Assembly (NCBI GenBank): GCA_036496385.1
Contig: DASXLD010000110.1
Coordinates: 1-64,000, forward strand
Direction: 5' to 3'
Origin: Schlegelella_A sp036496385
Lineage (GTDB): Bacteria; Pseudomonadota; Gammaproteobacteria; Burkholderiales; Burkholderiaceae_C
DNA: 64,000 bases
Part shown: piece after piece, positions 17,093 to 25,514 of the stretch
Position numbering within the stretch: the stretch's first letter is position 1
How the letters are laid out: each line of letters opens with the position of its first letter
Made by a program: the position numbers and the translations under genes
The notes under the pieces: generated by a model
Databases searched by the model: none
The model's input: only the letters and a program-made list of their open reading frames with translations
Told to the model about the DNA's origin: nothing

Positions 17093-18324
17093 GCGCGGCG
17101 CGGATCGCCGTCGCCGGGCTGATCGCGCTCGCGGTCGCGATGGGGATCGGCCGCTTCGCATTCACGCCGATCCTGCCGATGATGCTGCACGACGGCGTCG
17201 TCGACCTCCACGAGGCGAGCTGGCTCGCGAGCGCGAACTACATCGGCTACCTGAGCGGCGCCGCGGCGTGCACGCTGCAGCCGATGCTGTGGGCGCGGCT
17301 CGGCTGGCGGCCGCTCGACTCGCCGACGCTCGTGCGCGCCGGCCTCGTCGCCACGGGCCTGCTCACGCTCGGCATGGCGCTGCCGTTCGACGCCGCGTGG
17401 GCAGCGCTGCGCTTCGCCGCCGGGCTCGCGAGCTCGCTCGTGTTCGTCTATTCCTCCGGCTGGTGCCTGGCGCGCCTCGCGATGCTCGGCCAGGCATCGC
17501 TCGGCGGCCTGATGTTCGCCGGGCCGGGCGCCGGCATCGTCGCCAGCGGGCTGCTCGCGAGCGCGCTCGTTGCCGCCGATCGCCGCGCCGCCGATGCCTG
17601 GCTGCTGTTCGGCCTCGCCGCATGCCTGCTGACGGCGTTCGTGTGGCGCACGTTCAGGACTCCGCCGCGTGCCGTTGCTGCGAACGAGGCCGCGCCCGCG
17701 GCCGCCGGCGGCCCCGTCCATGCGGCCGCACCCGTCGTTGCCGCGGCGCGCGCGCACAGCCGCGCCGAGGTGGCGGCCCTCGCTCTCGCTTACGGCGTCT
17801 CCGGCTTCGGCTACATCGTCACCGCGACCTTCCTGCCGGTGATCGCGCGGACGGCGCTGCCCGCGGATTCGCCGTGGCTCGATCTCTTCTGGCCGATCTT
17901 CGGCGCCGGCATCATCGTCGGCGCGCTGATCGCGACGCGCGTCCGGGTCAGCGGCGACCTGCGTCTCGTGATCGCGGCCGCCTACGTCTTGCAGGCGATC
18001 GCGATCGCGATCGGCGTCGGCGCGCCGACGGCGGCGGGCTTTGCGATCGGCAGCTTCCTGCTCGGCGCGCCGTTCACCGCAATCACGTACTTCGCGCTGC
18101 AGGAAGTGCGGCGCCTCAGGCCCGCGCACATCGCGGCGACGACCGGCCTCGTCACCGTGATGTGGAGCATCGGCCAGGCCGCGGGGCCGCCGATGGTCGC
18201 CGTGCTGCTGCGCCACACGAGCGACGTCCATGTCGCCTTCACGCGCTCGCTCGCGATCGCCGCCGCCACGCTCGTCGCCGGCGCGGTTGTCTTCGTGGCG
18301 TCGTCGCGGCTCTGGCCGCGCTGA
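17089..18324 (+). CDS. YbfB/YjiJ-family MFS transporter
   Basis: A 411-residue protein with about 12 hydrophobic segments. The opening MGIGRFAFTPILPMM is the hallmark of the YbfB/YjiJ branch, followed by NYIGYLSGA and, in the second half, YGVSGFGYIVTATFLPVIAR. It begins at TTG 17089, overlapping the lactonase stop by 4 bp, so it is the last gene of the five-gene sugar-acid operon. Substrates of this family are poorly defined; context suggests import or export of a pathway compound, redundant with or complementary to the divergent TRAP system. Confidence 0.87.
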   Translation: MSAARIAVAGLIALAVAMGIGRFAFTPILPMMLHDGVVDLHEASWLASANYIGYLSGAAACTLQPMLWARLGWRPLDSPTLVRAGLVATGLLTLGMALPFDAAWAALRFAAGLASSLVFVYSSGWCLARLAMLGQASLGGLMFAGPGAGIVASGLLASALVAADRRAADAWLLFGLAACLLTAFVWRTFRTPPRAVAANEAAPAAAGGPVHAAAPVVAAARAHSRAEVAALALAYGVSGFGYIVTATFLPVIARTALPADSPWLDLFWPIFGAGIIVGALIATRVRVSGDLRLVIAAAYVLQAIAIAIGVGAPTAAGFAIGSFLLGAPFTAITYFALQEVRRLRPAHIAATTGLVTVMWSIGQAAGPPMVAVLLRHTSDVHVAFTRSLAIAAATLVAGAVVFVASSRLWPR

Positions 18325-18339
18325 ACTTCGTCAGGCTCG

Positions 18340-18558
18340 TCAGTCGCCGCCGAGCGAGCCGTACTCCGATTCGGCGAAGTGCAACGCGTCTTCGCGCGAG
18401 GCGAACAGCTTTTCACCGAGGCTCTTCGCCGGCCGGTCGCCGCGCGCGTCGCCGCCGCTCAGCAGCACGCCGGCCTTCCAGCCGCCATCGCCCCACGGCT
18501 CGACGATCGGAATCGCCCGGTAGGCCTCGCCCCAGGAGGAGGTCGTGCGATCAGACAT
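18340..18558 (-). CDS. Small hypothetical protein
   Basis: A 72-residue acidic, Gly/Ala/Trp-containing protein that I do not recognise. It has no signal peptide, membrane segment or cysteine motif. A strong ribosome site (AAGGAG) precedes the ATG at 18558, and its start overlaps the end of the upstream 61-residue gene by 8 bp, supporting a real two-gene operon. Segments GGWKAGVLL and FASREDALHFAESEYG suggest a compact domain ending in a helix. The function is unknown. Confidence 0.6.
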   Translation of the reverse strand: MSDRTTSSWGEAYRAIPIVEPWGDGGWKAGVLLSGGDARGDRPAKSLGEKLFASREDALHFAESEYGSLGGD

Positions 18559-18736
18559 GGGCCGCTCCTTCTTCGTCGTTGCCCGCGAACTTGAAGGAAG
18601 CGAGCGCCAGCTCGACGGGAATCAGCTCGGCCGCGATTCGGTCGATGCGCTGGCCATCCCAGACGAGCTCGGCGTAGGCAGCGTCGAGCTCGCTGCGCAG
18701 ATGCTGGTATCTGCCGTTCAACTCCTCCAGTTTCAT
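18551..18736 (-). CDS. Small hypothetical coiled-coil protein
   Basis: A 61-residue protein starting MKLEELNGRYQHL with heptad-like hydrophobic spacing through RIDRIAAELIPVEL, so a short helical hairpin or coiled coil is likely. A GAGGAG ribosome site sits just before the ATG at 18736. It is translationally linked to the downstream 72-residue gene. I do not recognise the family; the length, ribosome site and overlap are the evidence for a real gene. Confidence 0.58.
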   Translation of the reverse strand: MKLEELNGRYQHLRSELDAAYAELVWDGQRIDRIAAELIPVELALASFKFAGNDEEGAAHV

Positions 18737-18919
18737 CGGGGCTCCTCGCGAAAGCTTGCGTTCCTGCGACGTTCGGCAAATCGCGTGCCCTGACAGCGCG
18801 TGAGACCGGATGAATGGCCGGCGCGCGGCCGACTTCTCGGGGGAAATGCCGACCTGCGTCGGGTTGTTGGGGGCGGGCGGCGCTGCTACCGTCGGGCGCC
18901 TGACCTGGAAGGACCCCCG

Positions 18920-20308
18920 ATGCCGCATTCCATTCGCCGCCGCGAGGCACTGAAGCAGGGCGCCGCGCTCGCCGCCACCGTCACGCTCGGCCCGTTCGCC
19001 GGCCGTGCCGCCGGCCAGGCCGACGAGCTGGCGCCGTACCGCGCCGCGAAGATCAACTGGAAGCAGGCCGAAGGCGAGACGATCACCGTCGCCGTCATCC
19101 CGGCGAGCTACTTCGAGAACCTGATTTCGCTGCAGCCGCAGTTCGAGGCGCTGACCGGCATCCATCTGCGCTTCGAGAAAGTGCCGCCGGGCCAGATCCG
19201 GCAAAAAGCGTTGCTCGACCTGTCGTCGAAGACCGCGACCTACGCGACGCACGCAGCCGACCCGATGTACTACCCGCTCTACGTCTCGAACAAGTGGGTC
19301 GAGCCGCTCGACAAGTACCTCGACGACGCCAGCCTCACCGACCAGGCCTGGTTCCACTACGACGACATCATCAAGGCCTGGCGCGAGGCCGACTCGGTCG
19401 ACGGCAAGCCTTACGGCATGCCCTACGACGGCGAGGTCACGGTGCAGGTCTACCGCAAGGACCTCTATGCCGCCAAAGGCCTGAAGGCGGCTGACAGCTA
19501 CGACCAGCTCGTCGCCAACGCAAAGGCGCTGACCGACCCGAACGAGCGCATCTACGGCCTGGCGCTGCGGGGCTTTTCGGGCGCTGGCCAGAACATGTAC
19601 ATCTACCCGTCGATCCTGCGCGGCTTCGGCGGCAGCTGGCTGCACGGCGGCCAGGTCGTCGTCAACTCGCCCGAGGCGGCGAAGGCGCTCGAGTGGTACG
19701 TCGACGTGCTGACGAAGTACGCGCCGCCCGCGGTGCGCAACTGGAACTGGCCCGACATCGCCGACGCGTTCTCGCAGGGCACGGTCGCGACCTATATCGA
19801 CGCGCACTCGTCGGCAGCGGTCATCACCAACCCCGAGAAGTCGAAGGTGGTCGGCAAGGTCGCGTACGCGCGCTGGCCGAAGGGCCCGAGCGGCAAACGC
19901 GTGACCTCGATCTGGAACTGGGGCTTTCCGATCAACGTCGCCCTGAGCGAGAAGCAGAAGCGCGCGACCTGGCTCTTCGTCACCTGGGCGGCCTCGGCCG
20001 AGACGCAGGCGCGGACGTCGTGGAAGTTCGCCGGCCCGGCGAAGCGCTCGGGGCTGAACCGGCTGTCGCTCTGGCGGGCGCCCGAGTTCGCCTCGGCCAT
20101 GGCCGCCGCCGGCGACGACTTCATCCCCGCCGCGCTCGAATCGCTCGAGCACGACACCGACGTCGACTGGCGCCCGCGCGTGCCGCAATGGCCCGCCATC
20201 GGCGAGACGATGGCGACGGCGATCCAGGCCGCGCTCGTCGGCCAGAAAAAGCCGAAGGAAGCGCTCGACGAGGCGCAGGCGCGGATCACGCAGATCCTGA
20301 AGGGGTGA
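18920..20308 (+). CDS. ABC transporter substrate-binding protein, family 1 (sugar type), Tat-like signal
   Basis: A 462-residue periplasmic sugar receptor of the MalE/UgpB class. The N-terminus carries IRRREALKQGAALAAT, a twin-arginine-type export signal, and a GGAAGG ribosome site precedes the ATG. Mature segments include FEALTGIHLRFEKVPPGQIRQK, YGMPYDGEVTVQVYRKDL and WNWGFPINVALSEKQK, typical of this cluster's ligand-binding lobes. It is followed by two permeases, an ATPase, a sulfatase and an NTF2-like protein in one operon, so the ligand may be a sulfated or otherwise modified sugar or polyol; this is inferred from context. Confidence 0.9.
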   Translation: MPHSIRRREALKQGAALAATVTLGPFAGRAAGQADELAPYRAAKINWKQAEGETITVAVIPASYFENLISLQPQFEALTGIHLRFEKVPPGQIRQKALLDLSSKTATYATHAADPMYYPLYVSNKWVEPLDKYLDDASLTDQAWFHYDDIIKAWREADSVDGKPYGMPYDGEVTVQVYRKDLYAAKGLKAADSYDQLVANAKALTDPNERIYGLALRGFSGAGQNMYIYPSILRGFGGSWLHGGQVVVNSPEAAKALEWYVDVLTKYAPPAVRNWNWPDIADAFSQGTVATYIDAHSSAAVITNPEKSKVVGKVAYARWPKGPSGKRVTSIWNWGFPINVALSEKQKRATWLFVTWAASAETQARTSWKFAGPAKRSGLNRLSLWRAPEFASAMAAAGDDFIPAALESLEHDTDVDWRPRVPQWPAIGETMATAIQAALVGQKKPKEALDEAQARITQILKG

Positions 20309-21189
20309 ACTTGCGCTCGCTCGAGCAGCAGGAGCGACGCTTCGCACTCGCGCTGCTCGTGCCGGCGCTCGCCGTCCTCGTGCTGACGACGACGGCGCCG
20401 CTCGTCTACCTGGCGTGGAACAGCCTGCACCGGATCGACCTCGGCATGCCGTGGCTCGCGGGTTTCGCCGGCGCCGACAACTTCACCAAGATGGGCAGCG
20501 ACCCGCGGTTCTGGAATTCGCTCGCCCTGACGGCGATCTACACCGCAGCAACGGTCGTCCTGCAAGTCGTGGTCGGCCTCGCGCTCGCGCTCCTCGTGCT
20601 GCAGATCCCGAAGGGCCAGGGGTTGCTGCGCGTCGCCGCGATCCTGCCGATCGTCCTCGCGCCGGTTGTCGTCGGCCTGTTCTGGCGCACGCTCGTGCTC
20701 GCGCCCGACGTCGGCCTGGTCGACATGGTGACGCGCGCGCTCGGCCTCGGCAGCCACAACTGGCTCGGCGACCCGCAGCTTGCGCTGATCTCGGTGATCG
20801 CGATCCACACCTGGCAATGGACGCCGTTCGCCTTCCTCGTCCTCCTCGCGACGCTCTCGACGCTGCCGCCCGACGTCTACGAAGCCGCCCGCCTCGACCG
20901 CGCGCGCGCCTGGCAGCGCTTCAGGCATCTGACGCTGCCGCTGATCCGCCCCGCGGTCGTGATGGTCGTCATCCTGCGCACGATGACGGCGCTGTCGGCG
21001 TTCGCGGCGATCTTCGCGGCGACCGGCGGCGGGCCGGGGTCGGCGACCGAGATCCTGAATCTCTATGCGTATCGCACCTCGTTTTCCGAGCTGAATCTCG
21101 GCTACGGCGCATCGCTCGCCGTGGTGCTGCTCGCGATCACGATGGCGATCTCGTACTTCATGTTCCGACTGCGCAGGGCGCGCCGATGA
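20305..21189 (+). CDS. Sugar ABC transporter permease (MalF/UgpA type)
   Basis: A 294-residue permease with six hydrophobic segments and the EAA-loop sequence YEAARLDRARAWQRFRHLTLPLIRP, which contacts the ATPase. The GTG start at 20305 overlaps the receptor stop by 4 bp; a TTG at 20311 is an alternative. It pairs with the downstream permease to form the channel. Confidence 0.9.
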   Translation: MNLRSLEQQERRFALALLVPALAVLVLTTTAPLVYLAWNSLHRIDLGMPWLAGFAGADNFTKMGSDPRFWNSLALTAIYTAATVVLQVVVGLALALLVLQIPKGQGLLRVAAILPIVLAPVVVGLFWRTLVLAPDVGLVDMVTRALGLGSHNWLGDPQLALISVIAIHTWQWTPFAFLVLLATLSTLPPDVYEAARLDRARAWQRFRHLTLPLIRPAVVMVVILRTMTALSAFAAIFAATGGGPGSATEILNLYAYRTSFSELNLGYGASLAVVLLAITMAISYFMFRLRRARR

Positions 21190-22037
21190 ACGCCGCCGCA
21201 CGCACCTCGCCGGCGCGCCTCGTCGCGCTCTACGCGATCGCCGGCGTCGGCCTCGCCGTCTGGGTGTTCCCGGTGCTGTGGGGCCTCTTGACGTCGTTCA
21301 AGACCGAGCGCGACGTCCTCGCGTATCCGCCGGTCTTCCTCTTCACGCCGACGCTCGCCAACTACCGCGACGTCCTCTTCGGCGCGTCGTCGATCGTGCC
21401 CAACATCGTCTCGAGTCTCGTCGTCGCGACGCTCGCGACCGCGCTGACGCTCGTCTTCGCGATCCCGGCCGCGTACGCGATGGCGCGGCTGCGCTTCCCG
21501 GCCCGGCGCGGCACCGGCTTCTATGTGCTGGCGACGCAGATGCTGCCGCCGGTCGGCCTCATCATCCCGTACTACCTCGTGCTGCAGAAGATCGGCGGCC
21601 TCGACAGCTACGGCGGACTGACGGCGATCTACCTCACCTTCTCGCTGCCGTTCGCGATCTGGCTGCTCGTCTCCTACTTCGAGGACGTGCCGTTAGAGAT
21701 GGAGGAAGCGGCACTACTCGACCGCGCCGGCCGCATGCGCGCGCTCTGGCACGTGATCCTGCCGCAGGTGAAGGGCGGCATCGCGGTGACGACGATCTTC
21801 GTCTTCCTCAACGCCTGGAACGAGTTCATGTTCGCCGTCGTCCTCGGCGGCAACCGCGTGCGGACGGTGACGGTGGCGATGTTCAACTTCATCTCGGTCG
21901 AGCAGACGCAGTGGGCGCGCCTGGCCGCCGCGGCGATGCTGGCGATGGCGCCGGTGATCGTGCTCGGCATCTTCGCGCAGCGCCACATCGTCAAGGGCCT
22001 CACCGTCGGCGCGGTCAAGGGCGGAGGGCGGCGATGA
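21186..22037 (+). CDS. Sugar ABC transporter permease (MalG/UgpE type)
   Basis: A 283-residue MalG-class permease: six hydrophobic segments, the typical PVLWGLLTSFKTERDVLAYPP N-terminal periplasmic entry, TQMLPPVGLIIPYYL, and EAA loop MEEAALLDRAGRMRALWHVILPQ. It overlaps both neighbours by 4 bp, consistent with stoichiometric co-translation of the complex. Confidence 0.92.
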   Translation: MNAAARTSPARLVALYAIAGVGLAVWVFPVLWGLLTSFKTERDVLAYPPVFLFTPTLANYRDVLFGASSIVPNIVSSLVVATLATALTLVFAIPAAYAMARLRFPARRGTGFYVLATQMLPPVGLIIPYYLVLQKIGGLDSYGGLTAIYLTFSLPFAIWLLVSYFEDVPLEMEEAALLDRAGRMRALWHVILPQVKGGIAVTTIFVFLNAWNEFMFAVVLGGNRVRTVTVAMFNFISVEQTQWARLAAAAMLAMAPVIVLGIFAQRHIVKGLTVGAVKGGGRR

Positions 22038-23194
22038 ACGACCCGATCTTCGGCGGCTACCAGGAACCGCTCTGGCCGCAGGCCTTCGCCGACACCGACG
22101 TCGAGGTCGGGCCCGACAGCGCGAGGCCGAACCCTTCGCGCGTCGGCAGCGCGAGCGTGCGTCTCGAAGGCATCGTCAAGCAGCACGGCACGACGACGGT
22201 GCTGCACGGCATCGATCTCGCGATCGCGCCGGGCGAGTTCTTCGTCCTGCTCGGCCCCTCGGGCTCGGGCAAGACGACGACGCTGCGCATCCTCGCCGGC
22301 CTCGAATCGGTGAGCAGCGGCCGCGTCTGGATGGACAGCGTCGACGTGACGACGCACGAGCCCGGCATGCGCGACGTCGCGATGGTGTTCCAGAGCTACG
22401 CGCTCTACCCGCACATGACGGTCGAGCAGAACATCGGCTTCCCGCTCAAGATGGTCGGCATGGCGAAGGGCGCGACCGCGCGCGCGGTCGACGCCGCCGC
22501 CGCCAAGGTCGGCATCGGCCACCTGCTGCACCGGACGCCCGGCCAGCTCTCGGGCGGCCAGCAGCAACGCGTGGCGCTCGCGCGCGCGATCGTCCGCCAG
22601 CCGCGCCTCTTCCTGCTCGACGAGCCGCTCTCCAACCTCGACGCCAAGCTCCGCCTCGAGACGCGCCTCGAGCTGCGCCGGCTGCAGCGCTCGCTCGGCG
22701 TCACCACCGTCTACGTCACCCACGACCAGGAAGAGGCGATGACGCTCGCCGACCGCATCGCCGTCTTCATGGACGGCAGCATCGTCCAGGTCGGCACGCC
22801 GCGCGAGATCTTCATGCGGCCGCGCTCGGTCGACGTCGCCGGCTTCATCGGCACGCCGCCGATGAACCTGCTCGCCGGCGCGTGGGAAGGCCACGCCGTC
22901 AGCATCGGCGGCTCGACGCTCGCCGTCGCCGCCGAGACGCCCGAGGTCCGCGACGTCGTCCTCGGCGTGCGGCCGAACGACCTCCGCCTCGCCGACGGCG
23001 GCCTGCGCGCGCGCGTCGAGGGCGTCGAGGATCTCGGCGACAGCGCCATCGTCGACCTCGTCATCGACGAGCGCCTGGTCAAGCTGAAGACCGAGCGCCC
23101 GCCGCAGCTGCGCGAAGGCGAGGCGGTCTACGTCGCGTTCGCTCCCGAAGACGCGCATCTGTTCGACGCCGAGACCGGCGCGCGCCTCGCCTGA
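22034..23194 (+). CDS. Sugar ABC transporter ATP-binding protein (MalK/UgpC type)
   Basis: A 386-residue CUT1 ATPase. Walker A is GPSGSGKTTT, the Q-loop VFQSYALYPHMTV, the signature LSGGQQQRVALARA, Walker B LFLLDEPLSNLDAKL and the H-loop VTHDQEEAM; the C-terminal OB-fold regulatory domain (GVRPNDLRL, FAPEDAHLFD) is present. A non-conserved N-terminal extension of roughly 40 residues precedes the first strand, longer than normal; an internal start would remove it but the ATG at 22034 overlaps the upstream stop by 4 bp. It energises the preceding permeases. Confidence 0.93.
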   Translation: MNDPIFGGYQEPLWPQAFADTDVEVGPDSARPNPSRVGSASVRLEGIVKQHGTTTVLHGIDLAIAPGEFFVLLGPSGSGKTTTLRILAGLESVSSGRVWMDSVDVTTHEPGMRDVAMVFQSYALYPHMTVEQNIGFPLKMVGMAKGATARAVDAAAAKVGIGHLLHRTPGQLSGGQQQRVALARAIVRQPRLFLLDEPLSNLDAKLRLETRLELRRLQRSLGVTTVYVTHDQEEAMTLADRIAVFMDGSIVQVGTPREIFMRPRSVDVAGFIGTPPMNLLAGAWEGHAVSIGGSTLAVAAETPEVRDVVLGVRPNDLRLADGGLRARVEGVEDLGDSAIVDLVIDERLVKLKTERPPQLREGEAVYVAFAPEDAHLFDAETGARLA

Positions 23195-23211
23195 GAACTC
23201 TTCGATCACCC

Positions 23212-24864
23212 ATGGCCACGAAGACCCGACCCAACGTCGTCCTCATCCTCAACGACGACATGGGCTATTCCGACATCGGCTGCTACGGCGGCGAGATCGA
23301 GACGCCGAACCTCGACCGCCTCGCCGCCAAGGGCCTGCGCTTCAGCAGCTTCTACAACACCGCGCGCTGCAGCCCGAGCCGCGCCTCGATGCTCACCGGC
23401 CTGCACCCGCACCAGACGGGCGTCGGCATCCTCACTTACGACTCGGGCCCCGAAGGCTACGCCGGCAACCTCAACCACCGCTGCGTGACGATCCCGCAGG
23501 TGCTGAAGGCAAACGGCTACCGCGCCTACATGAGCGGCAAGTGGCACGTCGCGTCGAGCCTGACGAGGCCGACCGACACCTGGCCGCTGCAGCGCGGCTT
23601 CGACGAATTCTTCGGCACCATCATCGGCGCCGGTAGCTTCTACGACCCGAACACGCTGACGCGCGGCAACGAGAACGCGGAGCACGAGGCGCGCGCGCCG
23701 GGCTGGTTCTACACCGACGCGATCAGCGATCAGGCGGTCGCCTACATCGACCAGCACGCGAAGCGGCATCCGAACACGCCGTTCTTCGAATACGTCGCCT
23801 ATACCGCGCCGCACTGGCCGCTGCACGCGCACGACGACGACATCGCCAAGTACAAGGGCCGCTTCGACGCCGGCTGGGACGCGCTGCGCGAAGCGCGGCT
23901 CGAAAAGCTCGTGTCGTCGGGCCTCCTCAAGCCGCACTGGAAGCTCACCGAGCGCGACCCGATGCAGCCGCCGTGGACAGAAGCGCAGAAGGACGAGCAG
24001 TTCCGCGCCTGGACGCTGCGCTGCATGGAGGTCTACGCCGCGCAGGTCGACCGCATGGACCAGGGCATCGGCCGCATCGTCGCCGCGCTCGAGAAGAACG
24101 GCCAGCTGAACGACACGCTCGTCATCTTCCTCGCCGACAACGGCGCCTGCGCCGAAGACATCCCGGAAGACGTGACCGTCGACGAGCTGGTCGAGAAGCT
24201 CATGATCGCGCGCCGCACCACGAGGAGCGGCGAGCCCGTGCACTTCGGCAACGACGTCCACCGCATGCCCGGCCCCGAGAACACCTACCAGAGCTACGGC
24301 ACCGCCTGGGCCAACCTCTCGAACGCGCCGTTTCGGCTCTACAAGCACTGGATCCACGAGGGCGGCATCGCGACGCCGCTGATCGCGCACTGGCCGAACG
24401 GCATCGCGAGCTCGGAGAACGGCGGCCTGCGCCATGCGCCCGGCTACCTGCCCGACATCATGGCCACCATCGTCGACGCGACGGGGTCGACGTATCCATC
24501 GACCTTCGAAGGCCGCGCGGTCGATCCGCTCGAAGGGCAGTCGCTGCTGCCGGTGTTCGCGAACGATCGCGACGTCGCGAACAGGAAGCCCATGTTCTGG
24601 GAGCACGAGGGCAACGCCGCGGTGCGCATCGGCAAGTGGAAGCTCGTCAAGCGCTACCCGCGCGACTGGGAGCTCTACGACATGGACGCGGATCGGACCG
24701 AGTTGCACGACCTGGCGGCACGCGAGCTGGAGCGGGTCATGGACATGGCGGCGCAGTACGACGAGTGGGCCAGGCGCTGCGGAGTGCTCGACCGCCAGAA
24801 GATCGTCACGCTGATGAAGAGCCAGGGCGTGACGCGCGCGTTCTGGGAGAAGGACGAGCTCTAG
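23212..24864 (+). CDS. Arylsulfatase-type sulfatase
   Basis: A 550-residue type I sulfatase. The formylglycine signature CSPSRASMLTG places the modified cysteine at residue 53, and metal ligands are visible in LNDDMGYSD at the N-terminus and FLADNGAC in the middle; SGKWHV and APHWPLHAH provide the other active-site Lys/His. No signal peptide is seen, so the enzyme appears cytoplasmic, which fits hydrolysis of a sulfate ester after import by the ABC system directly upstream (17-bp gap). A formylglycine-generating enzyme is not in the window. The substrate is unknown; aryl, alkyl or sugar sulfates are all possible. Confidence 0.9.
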   Translation: MATKTRPNVVLILNDDMGYSDIGCYGGEIETPNLDRLAAKGLRFSSFYNTARCSPSRASMLTGLHPHQTGVGILTYDSGPEGYAGNLNHRCVTIPQVLKANGYRAYMSGKWHVASSLTRPTDTWPLQRGFDEFFGTIIGAGSFYDPNTLTRGNENAEHEARAPGWFYTDAISDQAVAYIDQHAKRHPNTPFFEYVAYTAPHWPLHAHDDDIAKYKGRFDAGWDALREARLEKLVSSGLLKPHWKLTERDPMQPPWTEAQKDEQFRAWTLRCMEVYAAQVDRMDQGIGRIVAALEKNGQLNDTLVIFLADNGACAEDIPEDVTVDELVEKLMIARRTTRSGEPVHFGNDVHRMPGPENTYQSYGTAWANLSNAPFRLYKHWIHEGGIATPLIAHWPNGIASSENGGLRHAPGYLPDIMATIVDATGSTYPSTFEGRAVDPLEGQSLLPVFANDRDVANRKPMFWEHEGNAAVRIGKWKLVKRYPRDWELYDMDADRTELHDLAARELERVMDMAAQYDEWARRCGVLDRQKIVTLMKSQGVTRAFWEKDEL

Positions 24865-24868
24865 CGCC

Positions 24869-25471
24869 ATGGACGACACCCGTTCCGACCGCCTCGCGAT
24901 CGGCGAGCTGATCGAAAGCTGGGCGGTCTGGCGCGACGCCGGCGACTGGGAGCGCTTTCGCACCGTCTGGCACGACGACGGCGTGATGATGGCGACGTGG
25001 TTTCAGGGCCCTGCCGACGAGTTCATCCGCGTCACGAAAGAGGGCTGGGCGAAGGGGGTCAGCATCCTGCACTTCCTCGGCGGCAGTTCGATCGACGTCG
25101 CCTCGGACCGCGCCATCGCGCAGACGAAGATGACGATCTCGCAGCGCGGCGAGGTCGAGGGCGTGCTCTGCGACGTCGTCTGCACCGGCCGCTTCTACGA
25201 CTTCTTCGAGCGCCGCGCCGGTCGCTGGGGACTGGTGCTGCGCCAGCCGATCTACGAGAAGGACCGCATCGATCCGGTCGACCCGCAGGCACGGCTCGCA
25301 CTCGACGCGGCCGAGCTGGCGCGCCTGCCGAAGGGATACCGGCATCTCGCGTACATCCAGAGGCGGATCGGCTACACGGTCAAGCTCGACATGCCCCAGA
25401 TCACCGGCCCCGAGGTCGAGCGCCTCTATGCGCGCGGCGCTTCGTGGCTCGCGGGCGGGTCGCTCGCCTGA
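24869..25471 (+). CDS. NTF2/SnoaL-like domain protein
   Basis: A 200-residue protein with the SnoaL-like cone fold pattern at its N-terminus: IGELIESWAVWRDAGDWERFRTVWHDDGV followed by a beta-rich core (TKMTISQRGEVEGV, RFYDFFERRAGRWGLVLRQPIYEKD). Relatives are isomerases, dehydratases or subunits of ring hydroxylases. It starts 4 bp after the sulfatase stop and is probably co-transcribed with it and the ABC genes. The C-terminal 60 residues extend beyond the usual domain. The catalytic role is unassigned. Confidence 0.75.
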   Translation: MDDTRSDRLAIGELIESWAVWRDAGDWERFRTVWHDDGVMMATWFQGPADEFIRVTKEGWAKGVSILHFLGGSSIDVASDRAIAQTKMTISQRGEVEGVLCDVVCTGRFYDFFERRAGRWGLVLRQPIYEKDRIDPVDPQARLALDAAELARLPKGYRHLAYIQRRIGYTVKLDMPQITGPEVERLYARGASWLAGGSLA

Positions 25472-25514
25472 CGACGAGCCCGGGGCCCGCGACCGCGCCT
25501 TGCCGGATTCGGCG

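Noticed and set aside
18340..18736. Annotated as a toxin-antitoxin system
   Set aside because: The arrangement is suggestive, but neither protein shows a recognised toxin or DNA-binding antitoxin motif, so it was left as hypothetical.
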